DNA of 64,000 bases from Enhydrobacter aerosaccus (GTDB taxonomy: Bacteria; Pseudomonadota; Alphaproteobacteria; Reyranellales; Reyranellaceae), in the NCBI GenBank assembly GCA_903832005.1, contig CAIKZO010000090.1, forward strand, positions 16,184 through 80,183, read 5' to 3'. The notes under the pieces were generated by a model. That model was not told the origin of the DNA. It saw only the letters and a list, made by a program, of their open reading frames with translations, and did no database searches. The translations under genes were made by a program, and so were the position numbers. Positions 18,477 through 26,876 of this stretch are shown here, piece after piece. Each line of letters starts with the position of its first letter. The first letter of the stretch is position 1.

Positions 18477-19285
18477 GCGCGGCGGGCCACGATGAACATG
18501 CGACGGAACGGGAAGAGCGTGATGCCGTCGGCCCGCATCGGATAGGCCTTGGCGAGCATGCCGGCATAGGTCTCGTAGAAGGCCTTGCCCTCTGCTTCTT
18601 CCAACGCCTCCATGTAGGGCCGCAGACCGGTGCTGGCGGTGTACTGCGCCACCGGATCCTTGCCGGTCAGCACTTGCTGGTAGATCGATTCCCACACATC
18701 GAGATCGGCACAGAGCGGCTTGAGCTTGTCGTAATACTTGGCGGGCTCATCGACGCGAATGACGCCGCCCACGTTCTTCAGCTTGTCGCGCCACGGGCCC
18801 GCTTCCGCCGCCTGGCGCATCAGGGAGTGCGAGGGCGCATCGAGATTGCGCGGCATCTGGATCGCGAGCTGGCCGCCCGACGGCAGCGCTTCCAGCAGGC
18901 CGGGGAACAAATCGATATGGCCCGGCAGCCACTGATAGGCGGCGTTGCTGTAGAGGATCGAGGGCGGCGTGCTCGCCTTGAAACGCGCGAGGTCGCCCTT
19001 CTCGAAGGTCACGCGCGCCATAGTTGTCTGGCTGCGCGCCTTGGTCAGCATGTCCTCGGAGGAATCGACGCCGATCACCGGGCTTTCGGGAAAGCGCTCG
19101 GCCAGGATGCGCGAGATGTTGCCCGCGCCGCAGCCCAGATCGTAGATCGCGTGGCCCGGTCGTGCGCCATTGGCGGGATCGAGACGGGCCATCAGGTCCA
19201 TGGCCGGCCGCATGCGGGCATCGGCGAATTTCAGGTAAAGATTGGCATCCCACTTGGTGGACGCTGTCCTGGCGGTATCTGGCAC
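18473..19285 (-). CDS. tam: Trans-aconitate 2-methyltransferase
   Basis: The 270-residue SAM-dependent methyltransferase matches Tam, which esterifies the TCA-cycle inhibitor trans-aconitate. The N-terminus KWDANLYLKFADARMRPAMDL is the family signature (W-x-x-x-x-Y-x-x-F-x-x-x-R-x-R-P). The SAM site reads IYDLGCGAGNISRILAERFP, and NAAYQWLPGHIDLFPGLLEAL is also typical. The start is a GTG with GAGGAGAAG 4-9 bases upstream. The stop TAA of the AhpD-like gene lies immediately before it, with no spacer. The gene overlaps ggt by four bases. The order AhpD-like, tam, ggt suggests one transcript continuing from phaB. Confidence 0.92.
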   Translation of the reverse strand: MPDTARTASTKWDANLYLKFADARMRPAMDLMARLDPANGARPGHAIYDLGCGAGNISRILAERFPESPVIGVDSSEDMLTKARSQTTMARVTFEKGDLARFKASTPPSILYSNAAYQWLPGHIDLFPGLLEALPSGGQLAIQMPRNLDAPSHSLMRQAAEAGPWRDKLKNVGGVIRVDEPAKYYDKLKPLCADLDVWESIYQQVLTGKDPVAQYTASTGLRPYMEALEEAEGKAFYETYAGMLAKAYPMRADGITLFPFRRMFIVARRA

Positions 19286-19684
19286 TTACTTCTCCTCGAA
19301 CGCTTTATCGACCGGTACGCGATAGGCCTGGGCGATCTTGTTGCCCTTTTGCGCCGCCAGCACGACGGACATGAACTCTTCATGCATCTCGTTGGTCAGG
19401 CCCTTCTTCCCGGCCATCGCGGTGTGCGATGCGATGCAATAGTCGCACCCGTTGGCGATCGATACAGCGAGATAAATTAACTCCTTGGTGAGCGGATCGA
19501 GCTTGCCCGGTCCCATGGCAAGCTTCAGCTCCTCGGCAAACCGCTCCATCACGTCTGGATGGCTAGCGAGCGCCTTCCAGACGTTGTTGATCTCGTCGGG
19601 CTTGATATTGCGGCCGCGCGCGATGGTATCGACGACGGCCTTGGCGCGGGGCGCCATGTCCTTGTACTCGACCAGTTTGGCCAT
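19286..19684 (-). CDS. Carboxymuconolactone decarboxylase-family (AhpD-like) protein
   Basis: The 132-residue small all-alpha protein belongs to the CMD family. It carries the AhpD-type redox motif C-x-x-C followed by histidine (Cys80, Cys83, His87 in NGCDYCIASHTAMA). Such proteins usually act as peroxidase or disulfide-transfer partners, not as true decarboxylases. The ATG at 19684 is preferred because a ribosome-binding sequence precedes it and the longer frame overlaps phaB. It sits between phaB (29 bases) and tam (0 bases) on the same strand. The link to polyhydroxybutyrate metabolism is positional only. Confidence 0.88.
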   Translation of the reverse strand: MAKLVEYKDMAPRAKAVVDTIARGRNIKPDEINNVWKALASHPDVMERFAEELKLAMGPGKLDPLTKELIYLAVSIANGCDYCIASHTAMAGKKGLTNEMHEEFMSVVLAAQKGNKIAQAYRVPVDKAFEEK

Positions 19685-19713
19685 GGCTGCCTCCTCTGAG
19701 TGTGAACCGCGCC

Positions 19714-20439
19714 TTAGTACATGTGCTGGCCGCCGTTGATCGACAAGGTCGAGCCGGTGATGAAGCCGGCATCGTCGGCGATCAGGAACAGCACGCCACG
19801 CGCGATCTCGTCGGCTTTGCCCAGCCGTCCGACCGGGATCTTGGCCACGATCTTCTCCAGCACGTTGGCCGGCACGGCCGAGACCATGTCGGTGTCGGTA
19901 TAGCCCGGCGCGATCGCGTTCACGGTGATGCCCTTGGGCGCCCCTTCCTGGGCCAGCGCCTTGGTGAAGCCGTGGATGCCGGACTTGGCCGCGGCATAGT
20001 TCACCTGGCCGTACTGGCCGCCTTGGCCGTTGATCGAACCGATATTCACGATGCGGCCAAAACCGCGCGTGTTCATGCCGTCCCACACCGCCTTGCTGAC
20101 GTTGAAGCAGGAACCGAGGTTGGTATCGATCACGGCGTCCCACATGTCGCGGTTGAGGCGGCGCATGGTCGAGTCGCGCGTGATGCCGGCATTGTTCACC
20201 ACGATCTCGATCGGACCCAGGTCCTTCTCGATCTGGGCGACGGCCGCGGTGACGGCAGCGTGGTCGCTGACGTCGAACTTGTAGACGGCGATACCGGTCT
20301 CTTCCTTGAAGGCCGACGCCGCAACGTCGTTGCCGGCATAGTTGGCAGCGACGGTGTAGCCGCGCAGCTTCAGCATCCTCGAGATGGCGGCGCCAATACC
20401 GCGCGTTCCACCCGTCACCAGTGCGATACGTCCAGCCAT
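19714..20439 (-). CDS. phaB: Acetoacetyl-CoA reductase PhaB (PhbB)
   Basis: The 241-residue short-chain dehydrogenase reduces acetoacetyl-CoA to (R)-3-hydroxybutyryl-CoA with NADPH, the second step of polyhydroxybutyrate synthesis. The cofactor motif is TGGTRGIG (residues 9-16), NNAG follows near 82, and the catalytic triad is Ser135, Tyr148 and Lys152. The stretches TRDSTMRRLNRDMWDAVIDTNL and GQYGQVNYAAAKSG are typical of PhaB. They separate it from FabG, which is otherwise the main alternative. A strong ribosome-binding site (GGGAGGA) precedes the ATG. An MFS gene separates it from phaA on the same strand. Confidence 0.94.
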   Translation of the reverse strand: MAGRIALVTGGTRGIGAAISRMLKLRGYTVAANYAGNDVAASAFKEETGIAVYKFDVSDHAAVTAAVAQIEKDLGPIEIVVNNAGITRDSTMRRLNRDMWDAVIDTNLGSCFNVSKAVWDGMNTRGFGRIVNIGSINGQGGQYGQVNYAAAKSGIHGFTKALAQEGAPKGITVNAIAPGYTDTDMVSAVPANVLEKIVAKIPVGRLGKADEIARGVLFLIADDAGFITGSTLSINGGQHMY

Positions 20440-20480
20440 TTTTATTCCTCCCTTACTCGAGAGGACACTCTAGCCGGAAA

Positions 20481-21716
20481 TCAGTCGCAGGCCATCTCCG
20501 GCTGCCGCGACAGGCTGACCGCGCGTGACATCCAGATGACCAATGCCTGGAGGGCAAATCCCGCAACTGCGAGATAGAGGCAGGCCTCGGCGCCGTAGAT
20601 TCCGCCGACCAGAGCGCCGATGCCGGCACCGAGCGGCCGCGCCCCATAGGCCATGATGTTGATGGCCGAAACGCGGCCCAGCAGGCGCGGCGGCGTCACC
20701 GACTGACGGAGCGTCGTGGTGCTGATCACCCAGAGGATCGGGCCGGCGCCCAGCAGGAAGAAGCTGAGGCCCGCCAGTATCGGCGTATGGATCACGGTCG
20801 TGAGCGCCATCACACCGGCTGCGGCGAGGCCCGCCACCGGGCCGAGGCCGATCACATTGCCGAATGCCATCCAGCGCATCACGCGCGTGGCCAACAGCGC
20901 GCCGAACACCATGCCGACGCCGTACATGCCCATCACCAGACCGACACCGGCCGCCGTGAGACCGAGCGAGCGCACGGCATAGGGCACGAACACGGCCAGG
21001 ATCAGGAAGGAGGCGGTGTTGAAGATGAACTGCGTCACGAACACCGGCCGCAGCAGATCGTGGCCGAACACAAAGGCCGCGCCCTCTTTGATGTCCTGCC
21101 AGGGATGGCGCCGTGCCGGCAAGGTGCGCGACGGCTCGTGCAAACCTGCCAGCAGCATCACGGCGAGGATCGACAGAGCCGCGGCAAAGCCGAAGGCGGG
21201 TGCTGCACCAATCCAGCCGACCAGCAGGCCGCCGATCGCGGGGCCGCCGGCGAAGGCGATCGTGCGGGCCAGCTCGATGCGCGCATTGGCGGCCGGCAGC
21301 ATTTGCGACGGCACCAGGGCCGGCACGAGAGCGGGAGCCGCCACGCTGTAGACCACCGTGCCGCAGACCGCGACGAAGCCCAGTACCGCCAGCAATGGCA
21401 AGGTGAGTCCACCGGTCACAATCAGCGCCAGCACGGCAAGCAGCGCGCCGGCCCGCAACGCCTCCGCGCTCGCCATCAACCGGCGCCGCGCCATGCGGTC
21501 GGCCATCAGACCGGCCGGAATGGCGAACAGCACGAACGGCAGGGTGAGTGCGGTCTGCAACAGACCGGTCTCGCCCTCACCGGCGCCCAGCAGCAGCACG
21601 GCCACGATGGGCGCGGCCGCCAGAGCCACCTGCTCCGCCGATTGCGCGACGAGATTCGACCAGGCGAGACGATTGAACGTCGGTGGCAGCACGTCGTCCG
21701 GCTTCTGAAAAGACAT
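20481..21716 (-). CDS. MFS transporter, EntS-like drug/siderophore exporter type
   Basis: The 411-residue inner-membrane protein has about 12 predicted membrane segments and the MFS motif A-like loop LMADRMARRRLMASAEALR between helices 2 and 3. The LGRVSAINIMAYGARPLGAGIG segment in the second half is typical of the MFS_3 (EntS-like) exporters. The substrate is unknown. It is inserted between phaA and phaB in the same orientation, with 81 bases to phaA and 41 to phaB. Its ribosome-binding site AGGAG (21728-21724) lies inside a stable stem-loop, described separately, so its translation may be held low. Confidence 0.9.
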   Translation of the reverse strand: MSFQKPDDVLPPTFNRLAWSNLVAQSAEQVALAAAPIVAVLLLGAGEGETGLLQTALTLPFVLFAIPAGLMADRMARRRLMASAEALRAGALLAVLALIVTGGLTLPLLAVLGFVAVCGTVVYSVAAPALVPALVPSQMLPAANARIELARTIAFAGGPAIGGLLVGWIGAAPAFGFAAALSILAVMLLAGLHEPSRTLPARRHPWQDIKEGAAFVFGHDLLRPVFVTQFIFNTASFLILAVFVPYAVRSLGLTAAGVGLVMGMYGVGMVFGALLATRVMRWMAFGNVIGLGPVAGLAAAGVMALTTVIHTPILAGLSFFLLGAGPILWVISTTTLRQSVTPPRLLGRVSAINIMAYGARPLGAGIGALVGGIYGAEACLYLAVAGFALQALVIWMSRAVSLSRQPEMACD

Positions 21717-21717
21717 T

Positions 21718-21759
21718 GGGGGGCTCCTGTGTTCGTTGTCCCGAACCTAGGAAGCCCCC
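21718..21759 (-). promoter_or_regulatory. Stem-loop that would cover the ribosome-binding site of the MFS gene
   Basis: On the minus strand GGGGGCTTCCT (21759-21749) can pair with AGGAGCCCCC (21728-21719), giving ten base pairs with one bulged T. Inside it, GTTCG (21746-21742) pairs with CGAAC (21735-21731) around a six-base loop. The 3' arm contains the only good ribosome-binding site of the MFS gene, whose ATG starts at 21716. There is no T-run, so this is not a classic terminator for phaA, although it could reduce read-through. Confidence 0.5.
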
Positions 21760-21773
21760 GTCTTCGTCTCTAT

Positions 21774-21787
21774 CCGGCAACCGCCGG
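21774..21787 (-). other. Short hairpin after phaA
   Basis: CCGGC and GCCGG flank a four-base loop 11 bases past the phaA stop codon. There is no T-run. It may mark the end of a phaA message or protect its 3' end, but the stem is only 5 bp and support is weak. Confidence 0.25.
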
Positions 21788-21797
21788 CTATTAATCG

Positions 21798-22976
21798 CTA
21801 GTCCCGCTGAACGCACATCGCGATGCCCATGCCGCCGCCGATGCAGAGGGTGGCGAGGCCCTTCTTGGCGTCGCGCTTCTGCATCTCGAAGAGGAGCGTG
21901 GTCAGCACACGGGCGCCCGAGGCGCCGATCGGATGGCCGAGCGCAATGGCGCCGCCGTTGACGTTGAGCTTGCTGTGATCGATGCCGAGTTCCTTGCCGA
22001 CGGCGAGGGCCTGGGCCGCGAAGGCTTCGTTGGCCTCGACGAGGTCGAGGTCCTTCACCGTCCAGCCGGCCTTCTTGAGAGCGGCCTGCGAGGCGGTGAC
22101 CGGGCCGATGCCCATGACCGACGGATCGACGCCCGTGGTCGCCCACGACACGATCCGGGCGAGCGGCGTGATGCCGCGCCTCTTCGCCTCGTCGGCGGTC
22201 ATCAGCACCATCGCGGCGGCACCATCGTTGATGCCCGAGGCGTTGCCGGCCGTCACCGAGCCATCCTTGGCAAAGGCGGGCTTCAGCTTGGCCAGCGTCT
22301 CGACGGTCGTGCCGTGACGCGGGAACTCGTCGGTGTCGACCACGATGTCACCCTTACGGGTCTTCACCGTGACCGGAACGATCTCGTCCTTGAAGCGGCC
22401 GCTCTTTTGCGCCGCCTCGGCCTTGTGCTGCGAGGAGGCCGCGAAGTTGTCCTGCTCGACGCGCGTGATCTGGTATTTCTGCGCGACGTTCTCGGCGGTG
22501 TTGCCCATATGGTAGCCGTTGAAGGCATCCCACAAGCCATCCTTGATCATAGAGTCGACCATCTTGAGGTCGCCCATCTTGGTGCCGTCGCGCATGAAGC
22601 CGACGTGCGGAGCCTGGCTCATGCTCTCCTGGCCGCCGACCACCATGATGTTGGCGTCGCCGTTGCGGATCGCCTGCCAACCGAAGGCGACGGCGCGCAG
22701 GCCCGAGCCGCAGAGCTGGTTGATGCCGAGCGCGGTCTTCTCGACCGGGATGCCGGCATTAATCGCGGCCTGGCGGGCCGGGTTCTGGCCCTGACCCGCG
22801 GTCAGGATCTGGCCCATGATGACTTCGTCTACTTCTTCGGGCTTCACGTGGGCGCGTTCGAGCGCACCGGTGATGGCGATCTTGCCCAGGTCATGGGCCG
22901 GTACGTGGCCGAAGGCGCCATTGAACGAGCCGACCGGCGTGCGCGCAGCGCTCGCAATCACGATATCGGATGCCAT
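21798..22976 (-). CDS. phaA: Acetyl-CoA C-acetyltransferase PhaA (beta-ketothiolase)
   Basis: The 392-residue thiolase condenses two acetyl-CoA into acetoacetyl-CoA, the first step of polyhydroxybutyrate synthesis, and is reversible. The acyl-accepting cysteine is Cys89 in [12 protein letters not shown]. The C-terminal active-site His lies in [12 protein letters not shown], and the second active-site Cys in [19 protein letters not shown] is replaced by [10 protein letters not shown], which is normal variation. Length is exactly that of biosynthetic thiolases. A ribosome-binding site AAGGAG precedes the ATG, and a promoter candidate lies at 23019-23046. It appears to be the first gene of the long minus-strand block that includes phaB. 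Confidence 0.95.
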   Translation of the reverse strand: MASDIVIASAARTPVGSFNGAFGHVPAHDLGKIAITGALERAHVKPEEVDEVIMGQILTAGQGQNPARQAAINAGIPVEKTALGINQLCGSGLRAVAFGWQAIRNGDANIMVVGGQESMSQAPHVGFMRDGTKMGDLKMVDSMIKDGLWDAFNGYHMGNTAENVAQKYQITRVEQDNFAASSQHKAEAAQKSGRFKDEIVPVTVKTRKGDIVVDTDEFPRHGTTVETLAKLKPAFAKDGSVTAGNASGINDGAAAMVLMTADEAKRRGITPLARIVSWATTGVDPSVMGIGPVTASQAALKKAGWTVKDLDLVEANEAFAAQALAVGKELGIDHSKLNVNGGAIALGHPIGASGARVLTTLLFEMQKRDAKKGLATLCIGGGMGIAMCVQRD

Positions 22977-23018
22977 TTGAACTTCTCCTTACCTGCCCTG
23001 CCGTCCTTAGATGGGGAT

Positions 23019-23046
23019 GTTATAGACCCGCCGCCACGGCCGGCAA
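23019..23046 (-). promoter_or_regulatory. Candidate promoter of phaA
   Basis: On the minus strand TTGCCG (23046-23041) and TATAAC (23024-23019) are separated by 16 bases. They lie 43 bases upstream of the phaA start. The same -10 hexamer and spacing occur in the promoter of the small RNA at 52949. The match is good for a high-GC genome. Confidence 0.5.
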
Positions 23047-23061
23047 GAAGAGGCCCAATCG

Positions 23062-24843
23062 CTAGGTGAGCCGGGTGAAGCCGTCCGGGCTCCAGTCGTC
23101 ACTGCCGACCCCGTTATGGACGAAGAACAGCCCGTCGGGGTCGTATTTCTGCTTCACCGCGCGCAGACGGCCGTAGTTGCCGCCCCAATAGGCAGTTTGC
23201 CAGTCCTTCTGGAAGTAGCTCGACTCCGAGAGATAGGCGCCGTTGTCCGGCGCAAGCTTCATCACCTCTGCCATCGAGGCGCTGACCGCCGCCGCCTCAT
23301 AGCGCGCTCGCGCCAGGTCCGGTTCGTGATCGGGAATGCCCGCGAAGGCTGGCGCGCCCGAGGCCGAGATGATCACGAGCGCAAAAGCATCGAGCACGGC
23401 GGGATTCATCGCCGTGTCGCGCGCGGCGGCGATGGCTTCCGGCGGCGCACCCGCCAATCCTTTGTTGAAGTGAAGCTGGAGGGACCATTTGCGCGACGCT
23501 GCGAACAGGCCGTCGACCAGCTTGGCGCGTGCTTTGTCGTCGAGCAGCGACTGCGGCAACCACGCCGATTCGTAATTGTGCAGGAACCAGCCCGCCTCAC
23601 CGACATTGCCCGCCCAGTAGATCGCATCGGCCGGCGCACCCGGCCGGTCGTCGGACTTCACCGCGGTCGGGATGTTCTTCTTGAGGAACTCGGCGTCCCA
23701 GAAGAAATGCGCGGGCGCCGCGATCGCGCGCACCGGCATGGCGATCGTGTAGTCCGCCGGCGCGGCCGCCACCCAATCCATGAACGGTTTCCAGGTGGCC
23801 TGCGCCGTCTCCTGGTCGAGGCCCTGGAACACCATCTCGATGTCGAGCTGGTTGTCGGCCCGGAAACGCACCGACTCGCCCCAGTGCGGGTTGAACAGTC
23901 TGTCGCGATAGAAGCCCATGAACTGCGCGATGAGGCGCCGGAAGGCTTCCGGCGAGTGGGCCTTGATCGTGCCGAAGGCGCCGCCCAGGAAGTTCGGCAA
24001 GGCATGCGTCTTCAAGGTGACCCGCGTCACGACGCCCAGGCTGCCGCCTCCGCCGCCCTTCAGTGCCCAGAAGAGATCGGAGTTGGTGCAGGCGTTGGCG
24101 ATGCGAATCTGGCCATCCGCCGTCACGACCTCGGCTTCGATCAGACTGGCGGAGGCAAGACCGAAGTTCTTGGAGAAGCTGCCGAAGCCGCCGCTCTGGA
24201 TCAGGCCTGCGACGTTCACGGTACAGCAGCCGCCGCCCTGCACATAGCGCCCGGCCTTGGTCACGGCGGCATAGGCCTTCAGCCAGATGTTGCCGGCACC
24301 GAGCGACACCGCGGGCTGCGCGGCGTTCGTGCAGCCCTGGGCCACGAAAGCGTCGTGCATCTCAATGGAGTCCATCGGCCGCGTGCGCACGAGCAGCGAG
24401 TCGGGCGCATTGGAGGTGCCTTGATAGGAGTGGCCGCCGCCGCGCACCACGAGGCGAAGCTTGTGCTCGCGGGCGAAGGTCACCGCCGCGGCGACGTCGG
24501 CTGAGTTGCGGGCATCGATCGCGTAGGCGCTGGGCTTGGAGGCCCAGGCCTCGGCCCAGCCGGTGGTTTGCGTAAGGGCCACGTTGTCGCGAATGAAGTA
24601 GGGGTTCTTGAACTGCTTGAAGACGGTCTCGCAGGTCGCAGCGTCGGCGCCCTTGCAGGCCTCGATCGGCGAGCGGACTGCCGTCAGTTGGCCGCCGACC
24701 TTGCGGCCGAGGTCCTGCCATTCGGCGTCTGACGGCCACCCTGGCTCGCCCGGCCGGACGCGCTTGAAAGAGGTCTGGGCCCGCGCGGGGACGGACAGGA
24801 GCGGCAGGCAGGCGGCGGTCTGGAGAAGGCGGCGACGGTTCAT
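23062..24843 (-). CDS. Secreted FAD-linked oxidoreductase of the berberine-bridge (BBE-like) type
   Basis: The 593-residue protein has a Tat-like leader (MNRRRLLQTAACLPLLS, cleavage near ARA), a PCMH/FAD_binding_4 domain from about residue 105, and a C-terminal BBE domain (YFQKDWQTAYWGGNYGRL and KYDPDGLFFVHNGVG). Both residues for double covalent flavin attachment are present: His138 in RGGGHSYQGTS and Cys206 in GGGCCTVNVAG. Members of this group oxidise sugars, alcohols or amines and pass electrons to O2 or another acceptor. The substrate is unknown. It follows the LytTR regulator gene on the same strand, and three LytTR-like half-sites lie 73-123 bases upstream of its start. Confidence 0.9.
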   Translation of the reverse strand: MNRRRLLQTAACLPLLSVPARAQTSFKRVRPGEPGWPSDAEWQDLGRKVGGQLTAVRSPIEACKGADAATCETVFKQFKNPYFIRDNVALTQTTGWAEAWASKPSAYAIDARNSADVAAAVTFAREHKLRLVVRGGGHSYQGTSNAPDSLLVRTRPMDSIEMHDAFVAQGCTNAAQPAVSLGAGNIWLKAYAAVTKAGRYVQGGGCCTVNVAGLIQSGGFGSFSKNFGLASASLIEAEVVTADGQIRIANACTNSDLFWALKGGGGGSLGVVTRVTLKTHALPNFLGGAFGTIKAHSPEAFRRLIAQFMGFYRDRLFNPHWGESVRFRADNQLDIEMVFQGLDQETAQATWKPFMDWVAAAPADYTIAMPVRAIAAPAHFFWDAEFLKKNIPTAVKSDDRPGAPADAIYWAGNVGEAGWFLHNYESAWLPQSLLDDKARAKLVDGLFAASRKWSLQLHFNKGLAGAPPEAIAAARDTAMNPAVLDAFALVIISASGAPAFAGIPDHEPDLARARYEAAAVSASMAEVMKLAPDNGAYLSESSYFQKDWQTAYWGGNYGRLRAVKQKYDPDGLFFVHNGVGSDDWSPDGFTRLT

Positions 24844-24915
24844 GAGGCTCTCCCGAGCAGAGTGTGGCGCACCCGTCTGCTACCCGCCAACTCACCGATT
24901 TGAGTGGCTTTTGTG

Positions 24916-24966
24916 ATGACCGGCGATGCCGGTGGGACGACCGGCGCGCCTACCGGGACGAACGGT
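24916..24966 (-). promoter_or_regulatory. Three LytTR-like half-sites at 21-bp intervals upstream of the FAD oxidase gene
   Basis: On the minus strand the 9-mers ACCGTTCGT (24966-24958), GCCGGTCGT (24945-24937) and GCCGGTCAT (24924-24916) repeat with an exact 21-base period. The first fits the published LytTR consensus [TA][AC][CA]GTTN[AG][TG] at every position, and the other two fit at 6 of 8 informative positions. LytTR domains bind direct repeats 12-13 bases apart, as here (12). The first copy overlaps the last codon and stop of the LytTR gene itself. Confidence 0.5.
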
Positions 24967-25796
24967 CAGCTTCTGACGGGCGCCAGGGCCTCGAACCGCT
25001 GGCGGTAGCGGCGGCTGAGGTTCACCTCGGCGCCGTCCTGCAGCCGGATCCGCCAGTCGCCGCTCACCCAGGGCACCACCTCGGCCACCCGGGCGATGTT
25101 CACGAGGTGTGACTTGTGGACCCGCACGAAGCGCTTGGGGTCGAGTTCGCCTTCCAGCCTGGCGAGCGAGGAGCGGATCTCGAAGGTCTCACCGCCGACA
25201 TGCAGGATCGCGTAGTTGCCGGAGGCCTCGATCCAGTCGATGTCGGCCACCTCAACCATCACCTCGCTGCCGCCGCGCTTGCGGACGGCGAAGCGCTCGG
25301 GCGTCGCCGCGACGGGCGCCGGCGCCGCGGTAACGACAGGCTGCTCGCGCTGGCGCAGGTAGCGCATCGCCATGACACCGAGGTTCATCGTGCAGTAGGT
25401 GAAGATGTCCTTGGTGAATTCGTAGCCCAGCCGATCGAGCGTGATCGGGAAGTGGAACGGCTGGCCCAGGATGGCGCCGAACCAGAGATAGCGCAGCGCG
25501 CCCATGCCCACCGTGTGCACCACGCTGAAGATCACGAGCCCAGCGAGATGGGCCACGATGTTGCGCGGACGGTTCGGCGGGAAGTGCCGCTGCATCCAAT
25601 AAACGGCGGGAATGAGCGCGGCGATCACCAGATGACTGGTGGCCTGGATCGCAAAGGAGCGTGCGAACGGCGTGATGTCGCCGCGCCGCGCGTCATCCGC
25701 GACAGTGATGTACGACTGCGTGACGCACGAGACGATCAGGATGGCGGCCCAGATCGCGGGCCCCGCCCAGCGCCATGCTCTGTTCTGCTTGGTCAT
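24966..25796 (-). CDS. Membrane-bound LytTR-family DNA-binding regulator
   Basis: The 276-residue protein has about four transmembrane helices in residues 10-150 (for example AGPAIWAAILIVSC, FAIQATSHLVIAALIPAVYW, and NIVAHLAGLVIFSVVHTVG). A linker rich in Ala and Pro follows, then a C-terminal LytTR DNA-binding domain from about residue 175. The domain shows VEVADIDWIEASGNYAILHVGG, RSSLARLEGELDPKRFVRVHKSHLVN and NLSRRYRQRF, all family hallmarks. It has no response-regulator receiver domain, so the membrane part is the presumed sensor. The ATG at 25796 overlaps the stop of the PhaC-like gene (ATGA). The adjoining repeats at 24916-24966 make control of the FAD oxidase its likely job. Confidence 0.9.
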   Translation of the reverse strand: MTKQNRAWRWAGPAIWAAILIVSCVTQSYITVADDARRGDITPFARSFAIQATSHLVIAALIPAVYWMQRHFPPNRPRNIVAHLAGLVIFSVVHTVGMGALRYLWFGAILGQPFHFPITLDRLGYEFTKDIFTYCTMNLGVMAMRYLRQREQPVVTAAPAPVAATPERFAVRKRGGSEVMVEVADIDWIEASGNYAILHVGGETFEIRSSLARLEGELDPKRFVRVHKSHLVNIARVAEVVPWVSGDWRIRLQDGAEVNLSRRYRQRFEALAPVRS

Positions 25797-26875
25797 CGCG
25801 CCTTCAGCCAGTCGATCAGCGGCGTCCAGCACAACTCGCGCGCACGACCGCTCGCCATCATGCCGATATGGCCGAGCGGGACGTCGAGACGCGTCGCGTT
25901 TTTGAGGCCGCGCTTGGGATCGACGAGCGCCGCCGCCGAGAGGGGTGGCACGATGCGGTCGCCCGATGGGATCATGACCAGCGCCGGCCGCTTGATCTTC
26001 GCCGGCACGATGCGCTTGCCGCCCACCACCCACTTGTTGGTGCCCGGCAGGTTGTCGCCGTACCAGCCGATCAGGCAATCGCGCGCGACGGGGCCGGCGA
26101 GCGGCGCGCCGTCGTTCAGCCAGTCCTCGAGCAGCACGAACTCGCGCGCGTGCTCGCCTTGTTGGTCCATGCCGAGGAAGCGGCCGAACTTCTTCACCGC
26201 AAGCCAGGGATCGAGAGACCAAAAGAGCGTCTGCAGGATGTCGACCGGCAGCTCGCCCGCGGTCTCGGCCAGCTTGGCCAGCATCGGCCCGGCCGACAGC
26301 AGGAAGGCGCGGCCGGTCTTGTCGGCATGGAAGTCCCACGGTGCCGCCAGCAACGCGAGCCCCGCCACCCGGCGCGGCCGGCGGGCCGCCGCGGCAACGG
26401 CCAGTGTGCCGCCCATGCAGTAGCCCATCACCGCCGGCGAGCGGCGCGCGCGCTTGCCGACGAAGGCCAGCGCGCGTTCGAGGCGCTCGACATAGGCGGT
26501 GAGGTCGAAGCGCCGCTCCTCGTCGTTCGGCGTGCCCCAATCGACGAGGTACGGTCGCAAGCCTTCGGCCGCCATGGTGCGCAACAGGCTCTTCTCGGCG
26601 GTGAGGTCGAGCACCTCCCAGCCATTGATCAACGACGGCACCACCAGCACCGCGCGCGTCCGTCGCACCCGTGCTCTGCGATGGGTGGCGCCGTAGTCGA
26701 GCAACCGTGTATTGCCCTCGCTCCAGACGACCGGCGGATCCTCGAGATCGCGGTGCACCGGATGATCGCGATAGGCGAGCACGCCCGCGGCCAACCGGTC
26801 GAGCCGCCGGCCGATCTCGCGATGAAGCGCCGCCTCGAACTGCTCAGCCCCGCCGGCCGGGATCCCGGCCAGCAA
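25793..26875 (-). CDS. PhaC-like alpha/beta hydrolase (short, class III-like PHA synthase family)
   Basis: The 360-residue protein resembles the short catalytic subunit PhaC of class III polyhydroxyalkanoate synthases. It has VVPSLINGWEVLDL, the DWGTPNDEERRFDL segment, and the synthase-type lipase box G-Y-C-M-G-G with Cys153 as nucleophile. The putative Asp is in IPSGDRIVPP and the His in PLGHIGMM. True lipases carry Ser in the box, so Cys supports a synthase. The start is uncertain. The TTG at 26875 follows the stop of the PhaE-like gene by one base and is my best choice; no ATG exists nearby. The frame is open much further upstream but over the PhaE-like gene. It is coupled to the LytTR gene by ATGA. 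Confidence 0.82.
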   Translation of the reverse strand: MLAGIPAGGAEQFEAALHREIGRRLDRLAAGVLAYRDHPVHRDLEDPPVVWSEGNTRLLDYGATHRRARVRRTRAVLVVPSLINGWEVLDLTAEKSLLRTMAAEGLRPYLVDWGTPNDEERRFDLTAYVERLERALAFVGKRARRSPAVMGYCMGGTLAVAAAARRPRRVAGLALLAAPWDFHADKTGRAFLLSAGPMLAKLAETAGELPVDILQTLFWSLDPWLAVKKFGRFLGMDQQGEHAREFVLLEDWLNDGAPLAGPVARDCLIGWYGDNLPGTNKWVVGGKRIVPAKIKRPALVMIPSGDRIVPPLSAAALVDPKRGLKNATRLDVPLGHIGMMASGRARELCWTPLIDWLKAR

Positions 26876-26876
26876 C

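Noticed and set aside
24919..24933. ACCGGC-GAT-GCCGGT hairpin as terminator of the LytTR gene
   Set aside because: The stem is short, has no T-run, and lies within the 21-bp repeats, which explain the sequence better.
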